Positions 44,235 through 52,897 of a stretch of 64,000 bases of DNA are shown here, one piece after another. The DNA comes from Acidimicrobiales bacterium (GTDB lineage Bacteria > Actinomycetota > Acidimicrobiia > Acidimicrobiales > SZUA-35), in contig JAHDDW010000010.1 in the NCBI GenBank assembly GCA_020629155.1, positions 1 to 64,000 on the forward strand, in the 5' to 3' direction. Within the stretch, counting starts at the first letter, position 1, and each line of letters begins with the position of its first letter. The position numbers and the translations under genes were made by a program. The notes under the pieces were generated by a model. The model had not been told where the DNA came from. It was given only the letters and a program-made list of their open reading frames with translations, and made no database searches.

Positions 44235-46109
44235 ATGGCAAGAGAGTTCATACATGAAGATTCCTGGCATCTAGCGGCTGGAACCCATACTCGTTTGTGG
44301 GAAGTGCTAGGTTCCCACCCTACTGTCAACGGCAAAGATCGACAGACAACGTTTCGGGTTTGGGCACCAAATGCGCAGAGCGTTTCGGTGGTTGGAGACG
44401 GCAACGGCTGGACTGCTGGACAAGACGTGCTCGACGCTGACCCTTCGGGAGTGTGGCGAGGAACATTTGCAGGGTACGAAGCAGGTTCTAAATACAAATT
44501 TGCTATTCTGCCTTCGGGCAGTGGCGACTATATGTATAAAGCTGATCCGTTTGCTTTCGCGTGTGAAGTGGCACCTGCGACCGCTTCGATCGTCACAGAC
44601 ACAAATGACGAATTTTTGTGGACTGACACAAAATGGATGCAGTCGCGTCACCAGACACAGCACTATCAACAGCCCGTGAGTATCTATGAGCTGCATCTAG
44701 GATCGTGGCGTTTCGAGCCAGGGGGATACGAGGCGTTAGGGAAACAAATCACGCAGTATTGCGTCGACATGGGGTTCACACATGTCGAGTTAATGCCCGT
44801 GACAGAGCACCCTTTTTATGGTTCATGGGGGTATCAAGTCACTGGGTTTTTTGCGCCCACTTCTCGCTATGGCAGCCCTGAAGAGTTCAAAAAGTTAGTT
44901 GATACGCTTCACGGTGAAGGTATAGGTGTTCTTCTTGATTGGGTTCCTGCGCATTTTCCAACAGATGCGCATGGTCTCGGTCTTTTCGATGGCACGCACT
45001 TGTATGAACACGCCGACCCTCGGCAAGGGTTTCATCCTGACTGGACGTCGCATGTGTTTAACTATGGACGCAGTGAAGTGAAAAGTTTTCTGCTGTCGTC
45101 AGCGCACTACTGGGTCGATCAATTCCATATTGATGGGTTACGTGTCGACGGTGTCGCCTCAATGCTCTACCTTGACTATTCACGTAAAGATGGCGAATGG
45201 ATACCGAATCAATACGGCGGTAACGAAAACTTTGAAGCGATAGCTTTTCTGAAAGAACTAAACCGAAGCCTATATGAGAAAAACCCTGACCTTTTGATAA
45301 TAGCTGAAGAGTCAACAGCATGGCCAGGTGTCACTGGCACTGTCGATAGCGGCGGTTTAGGATTCGGCTACAAGTGGGATATGGGGTGGATGCACGACAC
45401 GCTTAGCTATGTCGAGCAAGAGCCGGTGCATCGGTGGGATCATCATGACAAAATAACGTTCCGCTCGGTGTATGCAACGTCAGAAAGTTATGTGCTGCCG
45501 TTGTCTCATGACGAGGTTGTGCATGGTAAAGGCTCGCTGCTGTCGAAAATGCCTGGCGACCGTTGGCAACAGTTCGCTAACTTGCGGATGCTGTTTGGTT
45601 ATCAGTGGGCGTTACCAGGCAAGAAAATGTTGTTTATGGGCTGCGAGTTTGGTTCGCCTGATGAGTGGGATCACGAGCAAGAGCTTCCTTGGGCGCTCCT
45701 TGGTGACGAAAAACATGCTGGCATGCAAGGCTGGGTTCGTGAACTCAATAGCGTATATAAACAAACCCCTGCGCTGCATATGGTCGACCGTGACGCATCT
45801 GGTTTTCAGTGGGTCACTAACGATGACCGCAGCCAAAGCGTGTTAGCTTTTCTGCGATATGCTCCAAAGCAAAAACCTGTGCTTGTTATGGTCAACGCCA
45901 CGCCTGTTGTGCGACACGGCTATCGCGTTGGGGTGCCTTATGGCGGTCAATGGCAGCTGCTTGCCAACAGCGACAATGTCGGCTACGGCGGTTCTGGGCA
46001 GACCCCTGGTGAAATGATCGAAGCAAACGATGCAGGCTCCCACGGATTTGGCCACTCGCTAGATCTAACATTGCCACCGCTCAGCGTTTGTCTGCTTGCG
46101 TTACAATAA
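44235..46109 (+). CDS. glgB: 1,4-alpha-glucan branching enzyme
   Basis: GlgB forms alpha-1,6 branches in glycogen. The 624-residue product has a CBM48 domain (about 30-130; TTFRVWAPNAQSVSVVGDGN) and the GH13_9 barrel: LYELHLGSW-like YELHLGSWRFE, THVELMPVTEHPFYGSWGYQ, LDWVPAHFP, IDGLRVDGVASMLYLDY with the nucleophile Asp, IIAEEST with the acid Glu, LPLSHDEVVHGKGSLL and MGCEFG. It lacks the extra N-terminal domain of long GlgB forms. It is divergent from glgC and its stop lies ten bases from the convergent DUF1996 gene. Confidence 0.94.
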   Translation: MAREFIHEDSWHLAAGTHTRLWEVLGSHPTVNGKDRQTTFRVWAPNAQSVSVVGDGNGWTAGQDVLDADPSGVWRGTFAGYEAGSKYKFAILPSGSGDYMYKADPFAFACEVAPATASIVTDTNDEFLWTDTKWMQSRHQTQHYQQPVSIYELHLGSWRFEPGGYEALGKQITQYCVDMGFTHVELMPVTEHPFYGSWGYQVTGFFAPTSRYGSPEEFKKLVDTLHGEGIGVLLDWVPAHFPTDAHGLGLFDGTHLYEHADPRQGFHPDWTSHVFNYGRSEVKSFLLSSAHYWVDQFHIDGLRVDGVASMLYLDYSRKDGEWIPNQYGGNENFEAIAFLKELNRSLYEKNPDLLIIAEESTAWPGVTGTVDSGGLGFGYKWDMGWMHDTLSYVEQEPVHRWDHHDKITFRSVYATSESYVLPLSHDEVVHGKGSLLSKMPGDRWQQFANLRMLFGYQWALPGKKMLFMGCEFGSPDEWDHEQELPWALLGDEKHAGMQGWVRELNSVYKQTPALHMVDRDASGFQWVTNDDRSQSVLAFLRYAPKQKPVLVMVNATPVVRHGYRVGVPYGGQWQLLANSDNVGYGGSGQTPGEMIEANDAGSHGFGHSLDLTLPPLSVCLLALQ

Positions 46110-46119
46110 CTGACCATGG

Positions 46120-47544
46120 CTACATGTTTTGCATCATGGCTGTGTCGCATAACGCTACGCTTGACGGGCCAGAATATTCCTTTTCTGTTTTGCACAATCC
46201 AGAGAGGACTTCTTCCCCTGAAATCGTTCTAGGTCCAGCATATTCTGGACGTATTTTGAGTCCCATAGCGTTTTGGTCTCGATGCGAGTCTGCCAGCAGC
46301 CCTTCATCGCAATCGGTGTCGGCTATGTTCAAGCAATTGTCGACCCAACGCTGATTGATCTCTTTGTTCCAGCCGCCGAACCAGTCGCCATGGAGAGAAT
46401 AGCCGTTGCTAGTAATTGTTTTTTGATCTTTGATACTCACATCCGATGAGAGAAACCAGTCTTTCGATCCGCTGTGGTCGCTGAAAAATATGCGATATTC
46501 CATTTGTGGCAGTTTTCTAGGGTGGCTCGATGGGCATTCTCCTGACGTTGGCCACACGTTTGAGAAGCTAGTGTTTTCGCGAAAGTTTGATGCATCTTTC
46601 CCATTCCAACAGGTCTGAAACTTTATGTTCATCTCTAATCGAGCATTCGCCCCGCATGTCGGGATCTCGACAGATTTGACGCTGTCGTTGGTTGGAATGC
46701 CGCTCACGTGACAGCGGAAAAAGAGTTCTCGGCTATTGGCGGTGCCAGGTTGAGGCGACGTTGCCATAGGGTTACCGCTAACAAGCTGCATATTCTCGGG
46801 GTAAACCTCGGTCGATCCAATCGCTGGACCATAGGCTTTGTAATAGACCAGCAGTTCATCAGGAATCGGGATGTCGCCGTTCTGGTCGATCATTGCTGGA
46901 ACCCAATATGATGTCCGGTTTAGTTCTTGACCGTTGCATGTGCTAGAGCCAGAGTTGAGTAGCGAATCACTAGTTGAATATGCATTTGCGTCGGTGTTGC
47001 CAAAAAACATGTGCAAGTGTGAGACGCCTGGTTTATTTGGGAAAATAATAGGGTCATCATAGGCAAGGTGGGAGAACTCACACTCGACGCGAAATGCTCC
47101 AGATCCTTGGATGACGCTGGTAATACCATCTGCTTGATAATCACGCCAGCTAACAGTAAGTTTATCGATCGGCAAGGCAGCAGATGGCGTGTTGGCGTAA
47201 CTGCTTGTGTCATGGTTTTTGTTGCGCGCGTCGAATGCTTTGATCATTGCTTTGTTGGCTGTGGCGGAGTTTTCTGCTGGTTTTTGCGTGGTTTCAGTGG
47301 TTGACGTTGCTAAAGAAGATGAGAAATTGCTCGAACTGGTGGGGCTAGACGTTGATGAAAGAGTCGGTAGCGAAGTAGCATCAACTTTTGTCTGTGTCAG
47401 GTCTGGATTTGCTGAGTTAGCTGTCTGAATGCCACTTCTCTGGCCGAGATAAAAGACGCTAAGTACTATAATAATCAGGCTCACAGCGGCACATGATGCT
47501 GCAGCTAGCTGCGTGTTTCGGTTCCACGTAAAGACATGGTTCAT
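46120..47544 (-). CDS. Membrane-anchored DUF1996 protein (paralogue 2)
   Basis: A signal anchor (about 11-32) and a Ser/Thr-rich stem precede a DUF1996 domain with CEFSHLAYDDPIIFPNKPG, SHLHMFFGNTDANAYS, RTSYWVPAMID, FQTCWNGKD and LPQMEYRIFFSD. It has the same length (474 aa) and layout as the protein at 17055-18479, and both end with C-D-x-x-MMQNM. The two are clear paralogues, diverged but with all cysteine positions similar. The function is unknown; secretion or membrane display is inferred from the anchor. Confidence 0.82.
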   Translation of the reverse strand: MNHVFTWNRNTQLAAASCAAVSLIIIVLSVFYLGQRSGIQTANSANPDLTQTKVDATSLPTLSSTSSPTSSSNFSSSLATSTTETTQKPAENSATANKAMIKAFDARNKNHDTSSYANTPSAALPIDKLTVSWRDYQADGITSVIQGSGAFRVECEFSHLAYDDPIIFPNKPGVSHLHMFFGNTDANAYSTSDSLLNSGSSTCNGQELNRTSYWVPAMIDQNGDIPIPDELLVYYKAYGPAIGSTEVYPENMQLVSGNPMATSPQPGTANSRELFFRCHVSGIPTNDSVKSVEIPTCGANARLEMNIKFQTCWNGKDASNFRENTSFSNVWPTSGECPSSHPRKLPQMEYRIFFSDHSGSKDWFLSSDVSIKDQKTITSNGYSLHGDWFGGWNKEINQRWVDNCLNIADTDCDEGLLADSHRDQNAMGLKIRPEYAGPRTISGEEVLSGLCKTEKEYSGPSSVALCDTAMMQNM

Positions 47545-47677
47545 AGTTTGTCTAGTTCCGTTCGGCTCATCATAAATAGTGTAACAGCATGTACTCCACG
47601 GTGAACCGCGCTACCTGTTGCTATAGCTTAAAGCGCGGCTGTCACACCTTGCAGTAGTAACTTTCTCGGTAAAAAGC

Positions 47678-47723
47678 AGAATGCTACTTCACTTTTTGTG
47701 CGTTGCTCGTGAAGTAGCATTCT
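47678..47723 (-). terminator. Long hairpin after the FN3 gene
   Basis: A perfect 15-bp stem, 47678-47692 with 47709-47723 (AGAATGCTACTTCAC arm), encloses a 16-base loop and is followed on the minus strand by TGCTTTTT. Its loop and stem base are nearly the same as the hairpin at 49379-49421. Confidence 0.7.
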
Positions 47724-47778
47724 TGCTTGTTTTTCTGAAAATGTTGTGACTCTGTCACCTCTGGGTTCAGGATTACAG

Positions 47779-47899
47779 GCTATCTCTCATTTATTCGTTT
47801 TGTATCGAATCGTTTTGCTATAGAACCGCTAAATTCTGCGTGAAAACGTCCCGAGCGGAGCGGAAATACCGAGGGCATCTATAATAAATAGAGATGCCC
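47779..47899 (-). repeat. TIR-hairpin intergenic element R2
   Basis: Read on the minus strand, GGGCATCT...AGATGCCC forms the end hairpin (47892-47899 with 47873-47880). The core is CCGCTCCGCTCGGGACG. The far end AATAAATGAGAGATAGCC is the near-complement of the first 17 bases, giving terminal inverted repeats. It fills most of the gap 47545-47909. Confidence 0.75.
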
Positions 47900-47909
47900 T
47901 ATCTATCTC

Positions 47910-49148
47910 CTAGAGAGAGATTTCTATGTGTGTGCTTTGTTCTCCATCAGCGTTTACTGCTATGACTTTAAACGTTGAAGCTTGTAGGAGCTCTGAGCCA
48001 TATAGAGTGCTCGACCCTCTCCATGCTGGTTCTGTTGCTGCTTTGATATAGGTTCCGTCTGCTTGTTTTGCGCGGACTAGATACTTGACCGCATCTTCAG
48101 CATTATCCCACTCTATGTGAATTCTTTCATCAAATTGTCCTTCTTTTTCGAGTTTTTCGATGGTTACATGTTCTGGTGCTGTGACACCTTTGCTTGAGGC
48201 AGCGATAACACTTTTTTGATCTTCTGCGGCCTCACCGCTGTATACAGGCATCACCGTAATGTTGTGTTGTCGGCCTGAAACTGTTTGTAGCGTAAACCAG
48301 TTTTTGTTGACAACTTCTGATTCTTCACTACCATTCGCGTTCAGCCACACAATTTTATAGCCGTCAGCGTTGTTGACTTTGTCCCAAGTTGTAACAATCT
48401 TATTTTTGCTTTGATATGTCGATCGTAGATTGTTAATGTTGCCTTGGAGATTTTCTTTCAACGGAGTCTTCAAGGTTTTAAAATTTCGTGTTCTGGAGCT
48501 GCTTCTATCACCAGTAGCGTCAACTGCTGTTATTTGTATTTTGTAGTCTGTTAAAGGTTCGAGATTTTTTATAGTGTAGGATAGTTTCTCGTTTGCTTCA
48601 TCGGCGTAAACTGTTCTGATTTTGCTTGTTGTTCCATCCTCTTCTACTTTGCGGATGAGATATTTTGTAGCTCCTTGCGAAGCCTCCCATGCTACTAAAG
48701 CTGATTGATCTGTTTCATTGCTCACAGTAACGCTAGACGGTGCAGGTATGCCTTTCGTGCTGGCTGTAATCTCCGCAGAGAAGTCATAATCTGGGTTTCC
48801 TAGGTCTTCAAATATTGGAGATACAACGAATCGAACGTCTGTTCCTGACCCTGTCTCTAATGTGAACCAATTGTTGTTTCTTTCGTAATAGTCATATACC
48901 TGTTCGCCGCTATCTTCGTAGTAGAATTCAATGGCATAATGTGATGCATCTGGAAAGTCATCCCATGTGATAACGATGCGGTCTTTGCTTTGGTATGTTG
49001 ACTTCAACCCAGAAATGCTCGTTGCGTTTTCGCTGACTTGATTATTCTCTTGGGCATAGAGGGTAGTAGCGCCGAAGCCGCTTGCTAAAAGACTTCCTGC
49101 AACTAGTACCGAACCTGCGATAAATTTCTTACTTTTGTGTGCTTTCAT
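47910..49148 (-). CDS. Secreted protein with four FN3-like modules
   Basis: The signal peptide (KAHKSKKFIAGSVLVAGSL to YAQ) indicates export. The mature part consists of two similar halves, each starting LKSTYQSKDRIVITWDDF or LRSTYQSKNKIVTTWDKV and continuing through a WFTL segment to ASTKGIPAPSSVTV or ASSKGVTAPEHVTI. Each half is two fibronectin-III-like beta sandwiches. Such modules usually bind proteins or carbohydrate. ATG 49148 is chosen because it gives the signal peptide directly; the frame extends 11 codons further. It lies downstream of the sigma/M23 pair in the same orientation. Confidence 0.75.
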   Translation of the reverse strand: MKAHKSKKFIAGSVLVAGSLLASGFGATTLYAQENNQVSENATSISGLKSTYQSKDRIVITWDDFPDASHYAIEFYYEDSGEQVYDYYERNNNWFTLETGSGTDVRFVVSPIFEDLGNPDYDFSAEITASTKGIPAPSSVTVSNETDQSALVAWEASQGATKYLIRKVEEDGTTSKIRTVYADEANEKLSYTIKNLEPLTDYKIQITAVDATGDRSSSRTRNFKTLKTPLKENLQGNINNLRSTYQSKNKIVTTWDKVNNADGYKIVWLNANGSEESEVVNKNWFTLQTVSGRQHNITVMPVYSGEAAEDQKSVIAASSKGVTAPEHVTIEKLEKEGQFDERIHIEWDNAEDAVKYLVRAKQADGTYIKAATEPAWRGSSTLYGSELLQASTFKVIAVNADGEQSTHIEISL

Positions 49149-49378
49149 AGATGCCTTTCGAATAACCCTGCTATAGAACAAGAGAGTAACACAAGTAAGA
49201 AGAAGCGCTATTGGTAAAGTTGCTGCGTTGCAATCTAAAGGGCCTAGCTGGAATAGGGAGTTTTATGGGCTTGCAGTATGTATGTCTTATTTAAAGGTCG
49301 TCACAGCACAAGATAGACGTGTAGAAATTGTCGTTACCAAGAGTTAGCAAATTCGTTATACGTTACGCACAGAAAGTA

Positions 49379-49421
49379 AAGTGCCGCTTCACTTTTTGTA
49401 CATAGTTGTGAAGCAGCACTT
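49379..49421 (-). terminator. Long hairpin after the M23-like gene
   Basis: A 14-bp stem, 49379-49392 with 49408-49421 (one mismatch), has the loop TTTTTGTACATAGTT. It shares the CTTCACTTTTTGT sequence with the hairpin at 47678-47723. It lies in the 341-base gap 49149-49489, which otherwise holds the FN3 gene promoter and no gene. Confidence 0.65.
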
Positions 49422-49489
49422 GCTTTGCTATGAGCTCCTGAACACGGCAGAAACATTTTGCTGGATACTCATCGTATCTTGAGCTTGGC

Positions 49490-50353
49490 TTATCCGGGAT
49501 CTTGTGCCTCTCCGTAACGAGGGGCTTTGGGGCAGGCAGAACGTATAGCCTCAAAAGGGTTTGTGAGCGTGAGCCTTGGTTTGTGGATCTCAAAGTTGAG
49601 ATGAGAAGGACCAGTTTTAGCAATACCAGTTTTGCCGACGTATCCGAGAAGGTCTCCAGCTTTTACGCTATATTTTTCGCCGTTTTTTTGGGAGCCTTCG
49701 AGAACTCCTGCATACCCATCTAAGTATGAGCCATAAAAATAGTGGCCATTGTCTGCGTAGAGTCTAAATGCATTACCTCCTCGTTCACTCTCGGCGTTTT
49801 GAACTAAACCGTCTGCCGGGGCTACAACGGGTGTGCCTCGTTCAGCGAATATGTCAATACCTGAGTTGCCAATTTCGCCTGCTCTAGCATAATTCCAGGC
49901 TTCTACGAAATTACTTAGCCCGTCTACAGGGCAGACCTCGATTGCTGAAATAGCAGCCATAGGCGCTCCTTCTAGGACCTCGCTTCTATATACACCGTCC
50001 TTAAGCTGTTCAGACTCTATAGCTTGTGTGTCTAAAGACCCAGAAGATTTTTCTAGTGTTGTAGGACTTTGATCCTCTTTAAAGCTTGTAGTAACTGGTT
50101 CTTTATCAGAATCGTTTTGATTTACTGCGGATGCGTCATTCGTGGCTGTCACTGCAGGCTGATCTGCTGAAACGTTTGTCGTATCGTTTGTAAGTTGAAA
50201 GACCCCGTACGAAACGATTGCGAAAAGGCCAACCGAAAGTGATGAAAGAATAATGCGTTGTTTCTTCTGAAAAGAGGCTGCTTTTTTGTAGACAGCTTCA
50301 ATTGGTGGTGCATCGTCAGATATTTGATTAAAGATATCGTTAATGTTTTTCAT
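49490..50353 (-). CDS. Membrane protein with degenerate M23/LytM domain, sigma-factor partner
   Basis: From ATG 50353 (AAGGAG eight bases upstream) the product has 287 residues: a short cytoplasmic N-terminus, one membrane helix (about 33-54), a Ser/Thr linker and a LytM-like domain (about 140-275) with GTPVVAPADGLV and KAGDLLGYVGKTG. The zinc motifs are broken: HxxxD has Asn163 for His, and HxH is HLN (251-253), so peptidase activity is unlikely. Its start overlaps the natural sigma stop (ATGA), the usual arrangement for a sigma factor and its membrane regulator. Confidence 0.72.
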   Translation of the reverse strand: MKNINDIFNQISDDAPPIEAVYKKAASFQKKQRIILSSLSVGLFAIVSYGVFQLTNDTTNVSADQPAVTATNDASAVNQNDSDKEPVTTSFKEDQSPTTLEKSSGSLDTQAIESEQLKDGVYRSEVLEGAPMAAISAIEVCPVDGLSNFVEAWNYARAGEIGNSGIDIFAERGTPVVAPADGLVQNAESERGGNAFRLYADNGHYFYGSYLDGYAGVLEGSQKNGEKYSVKAGDLLGYVGKTGIAKTGPSHLNFEIHKPRLTLTNPFEAIRSACPKAPRYGEAQDPG

Positions 50354-50893
50354 GAAAGTTCTCCTTGTAAAGAGGCTCGTGCGCGTGAAAGATATTTTTT
50401 GACTGATCCCTGACATTCCCATATATTCTGCTGTTTCAGCTGTTTTAAGACCCATCCAGTAATGTAGAAAAACAACTGCTTTTTGTTGTGTGGGCAACGT
50501 TGTTAGCGCCCGTGCAAGGTCTATATCTTGCACTTTGTTTTCATACGAGGGGTCAGTGAGAAACTCACAATCTTTTCTTTTAAAAGGTCGTCGCATCAAC
50601 GAACATGATTCATTAAACACTGCCTTATAGAAGTACGCGCGAACGTTGGTAGCTTTCGAATAGCGTTTGCTTCTATACGCCTTAGCCATCACGGTAGCAA
50701 CGACATCGTCGGCGTTATTTGTTCCGACGAGTGAGCGTGCATACCGCGTTAGTTCATTTGCATACTGGTGATACACCTGTTCGAAGCTCGACAACTGTTT
50801 GACCTCTCTTTCTTGGATGCCAGTTTGTGGCAAAGGAAAGCCCATCGAGGCTCTCCTTGTTTGTCTAGGGATAGAGGAAATATTGATATTCAT
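50350..50893 (-). pseudogene. ECF-type sigma-70 factor gene with a frameshift in region 4
   Basis: Region 2 (about 37-105) is clear: FEQVYHQYANELTRYARSLVG, split as FEQVYHQYANELT and RYARSLVG, then DDVVATVMAKAYR. Region 4 begins LTTLPTQQKAVVFLHYWMGLKTAETAEYMGMS. At about 50411-50414 the frame changes. As sequenced, it runs on into the M23 gene as one 467-residue fusion, whereas the other frame continues QGSVKKYLSRARASLQGELS and a stop, the canonical end of region 4. About two bases appear lost. It could be a pseudogene, a sequencing error or a programmed fusion. Confidence 0.72.
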
Positions 50894-50969
50894 GCTTGTA
50901 TAACGCAGCTCAAGCTGTAATGGTTGTCATCGCATCCAATAATCCCAAAAACCTGTATCTCGTAGTGAT

Positions 50970-51956
50970 CTACGAGATAGCTATAGCCACTTTGCCGACG
51001 ATGTGGCCTTCTTCAACTGCGGCAATAGCCTCTGGAGTATCCTGCAGCGCATAGGTTTTGCTGACAATTGGCTTGAGTTTGCCAGCTTCGATCAACTCGG
51101 TAAGGTATGCAAGGTCTTTGTTTTTGTGTTTGGCAGTAAAGCTCGTTAACTTCTGGCTTACAAACGGTGAAAGAAAAGCTGCTTTGATAATTCGGCCAAC
51201 AGGCCCAATGATGTGGCCTTTCGATTCGCCGCCAGCAAGGACGAGTCGGCCTTTAGGTTTCAACACTTTCCGATAGTCGGCAAGTGTGTGTATGCCGCCA
51301 AGGTGAAAAACTAGATCGTAGCGATCTGTGTGGTCGGTGAAGTTTTCCTGCGTGTAGTCGATCGCATGATCTGCTCCTAAAGAGGTGACAAGCTCAAGAT
51401 TTTGTGTGCTGCATACACCAGTAACTTCTGCACCAAACTCTTTAGCTAGTTGCACAGCAAAGGTGCCGACTCCGCCTGATGCGCCGATAATAAGCACCGT
51501 GTCATCTGGTTTAATTTCGCCGTGGTCTCGCAGACCTTGCAAAGCAGTTGTGGCAGCTAGTGGCACGGCTGCCGCTTCTATGAAGCTGAGGTTAGCTGGT
51601 TTAGGCTGCACGTGTTTTTCGGTCGTAGAAACATAGTGCGCGAAGGCACCTAGCCCGCTGTCGAAAACGTCGCCATAGATAGCGTCGCCTTTCTTATAGT
51701 CAGTAACGTTAGCGCCAGTTTCTTCAACCACTCCAGCAATGTCAGCGCCTGGAATTTTCTTTTTTGGGGCGCGCAGGCCGAAAGCAAGCCGAGCGATAAA
51801 AGGGTCACCACGTACAACATGCCAATCTGCAGGGTTGACCGAGGCGGCTTCAACCGCAATAAGCAGTTCGTCGTCGCCGATGCTAGGTTTAGGCTTCTCT
51901 TCGAAGCTGAGAACCTTTAGGGGCGGCCCATACTCTTCATAGCTGATCGCTTTCAT
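50970..51956 (-). CDS. Zinc-independent quinone-oxidoreductase-type NADP-dependent reductase
   Basis: The 328-residue product belongs to the MDR/quinone oxidoreductase family: the N-terminal GroES-like part has VEAASVNPADWHVVRGDPF and GADIAGVVEETG. The Rossmann part has VLIIGASGGVGTFAVQLAKEFG and GADHAIDYTQENF. No zinc-binding cysteines are seen, so it is a quinone-reductase-like rather than alcohol-dehydrogenase-like member. ATG 51956 is chosen because MKAISYEEYGPP is the family start; the longer frame adds 45 unlikely residues. It has no evident partner. Confidence 0.87.
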   Translation of the reverse strand: MKAISYEEYGPPLKVLSFEEKPKPSIGDDELLIAVEAASVNPADWHVVRGDPFIARLAFGLRAPKKKIPGADIAGVVEETGANVTDYKKGDAIYGDVFDSGLGAFAHYVSTTEKHVQPKPANLSFIEAAAVPLAATTALQGLRDHGEIKPDDTVLIIGASGGVGTFAVQLAKEFGAEVTGVCSTQNLELVTSLGADHAIDYTQENFTDHTDRYDLVFHLGGIHTLADYRKVLKPKGRLVLAGGESKGHIIGPVGRIIKAAFLSPFVSQKLTSFTAKHKNKDLAYLTELIEAGKLKPIVSKTYALQDTPEAIAAVEEGHIVGKVAIAIS

Positions 51957-52033
51957 ATCACAATCATAGCTGCTTGAAATTGTGTCAAAGTTGTAGGAAT
52001 TCTGGTTGTCTCTGATGAATTGTAGGTGCTCTG

Positions 52034-52118
52034 TGTATTGCGCTCCGCTCGGGCGTTTGCACATAACTTGTGCGATTCTAGTGTGTAGCATGACAGAAAA
52101 AACAACCAGCTAGACATA
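52034..52118 (+). repeat. Degenerate TIR-hairpin repeat R5
   Basis: GCGCTCCGCTCGGGCG, a central AT-rich part and the tail GCTAGACATAG align with R1. The leading hairpin is not evident. It lies between the oxidoreductase and ABC genes. Confidence 0.5.
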
Positions 52119-52153
52119 GTTTGAATGTAGATTTTCTAGCTAAGGTATTCCGT

Positions 52154-52897
52154 ATGTTCAGAACTAAATTAGAAGCTGACGTTGATGTTTCATTAGGCGC
52201 TTCAGTAGTGTCGGCAAAAAAGGTGCGCAAAACCTATAGAACTGGCAATCTTGAAGTGCCAGCATTAAAAGGTGTCGATCTAGAGATCAGTTCTGGTGAG
52301 TTTGTTGCGATTATCGGCCCTTCTGGTAACGGCAAATCGACGTTGCTTAATTGTCTATCTGGTATAGACACGATTGATTCTGGTTCGGTGCATATTGCTG
52401 GGCAAGACATTTTCGGTGTCCGTGATGCGAAGCGGACAGCGTTACGCGCTTCGATGATGGGGTTCATTTTTCAAAGTTTCAATTTGGTTCCTGTTTTCAG
52501 TGCGGTAGAGAACGTGGAAATGCCATTGCTCGCGGCAGGCGTGAAACCGAAAATAGCGAGAGAAAAAGCCAGTAGAATGTTGGACCAAGTCAACATAGGA
52601 AAGCGAAGTGCGCACCGCCCGTCGGAGCTTTCGGGAGGTGAGCAGCAGCGAGTAGCTATAGCAAGGGCGCTAGTGGCTGAACCGGCGATTATTTGGGCTG
52701 ACGAACCGACAGGTAACCTAGATTCTGCTACGGCTGCTGTTATCGTCGACCTTTTGAAAGAAGTCAACGCAAATGGGCAGACTGTGGTGATAGTGACCCA
52801 TGATCGAGGTATAGCGAAACAATCAGACCGCATTGTCAAAGTTCGCGATGGCCGTATCGAATCTGATGAAACCTCAGCTGAAATGGCTGGCGCATGA
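52154..52897 (+). CDS. ABC transporter ATP-binding protein (LolD/MacB type)
   Basis: The product has Walker A GPSGNGKST, the Q-loop in FQSFNLVPVFSAVENV, the signature LSGGEQQRVAIARAL, Walker B IIWADEPTGNLDS and the H-loop VTHD, all intact. The NVEMPLLAAGV segment is typical of the LolD/MacB/FtsE class that powers FtsX-fold permeases. ATG 52154 is preferred to TTG 52121. The stop overlaps the permease start by four bases, so the two genes make one transporter. Confidence 0.92.
   Translation: MFRTKLEADVDVSLGASVVSAKKVRKTYRTGNLEVPALKGVDLEISSGEFVAIIGPSGNGKSTLLNCLSGIDTIDSGSVHIAGQDIFGVRDAKRTALRASMMGFIFQSFNLVPVFSAVENVEMPLLAAGVKPKIAREKASRMLDQVNIGKRSAHRPSELSGGEQQRVAIARALVAEPAIIWADEPTGNLDSATAAVIVDLLKEVNANGQTVVIVTHDRGIAKQSDRIVKVRDGRIESDETSAEMAGA

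Noticed and set aside
44213-44497. Long N-terminal extension of GlgC
   Set aside because: It is the reverse of the glgB start region; GlgC family alignment begins at MSVVLAGG.
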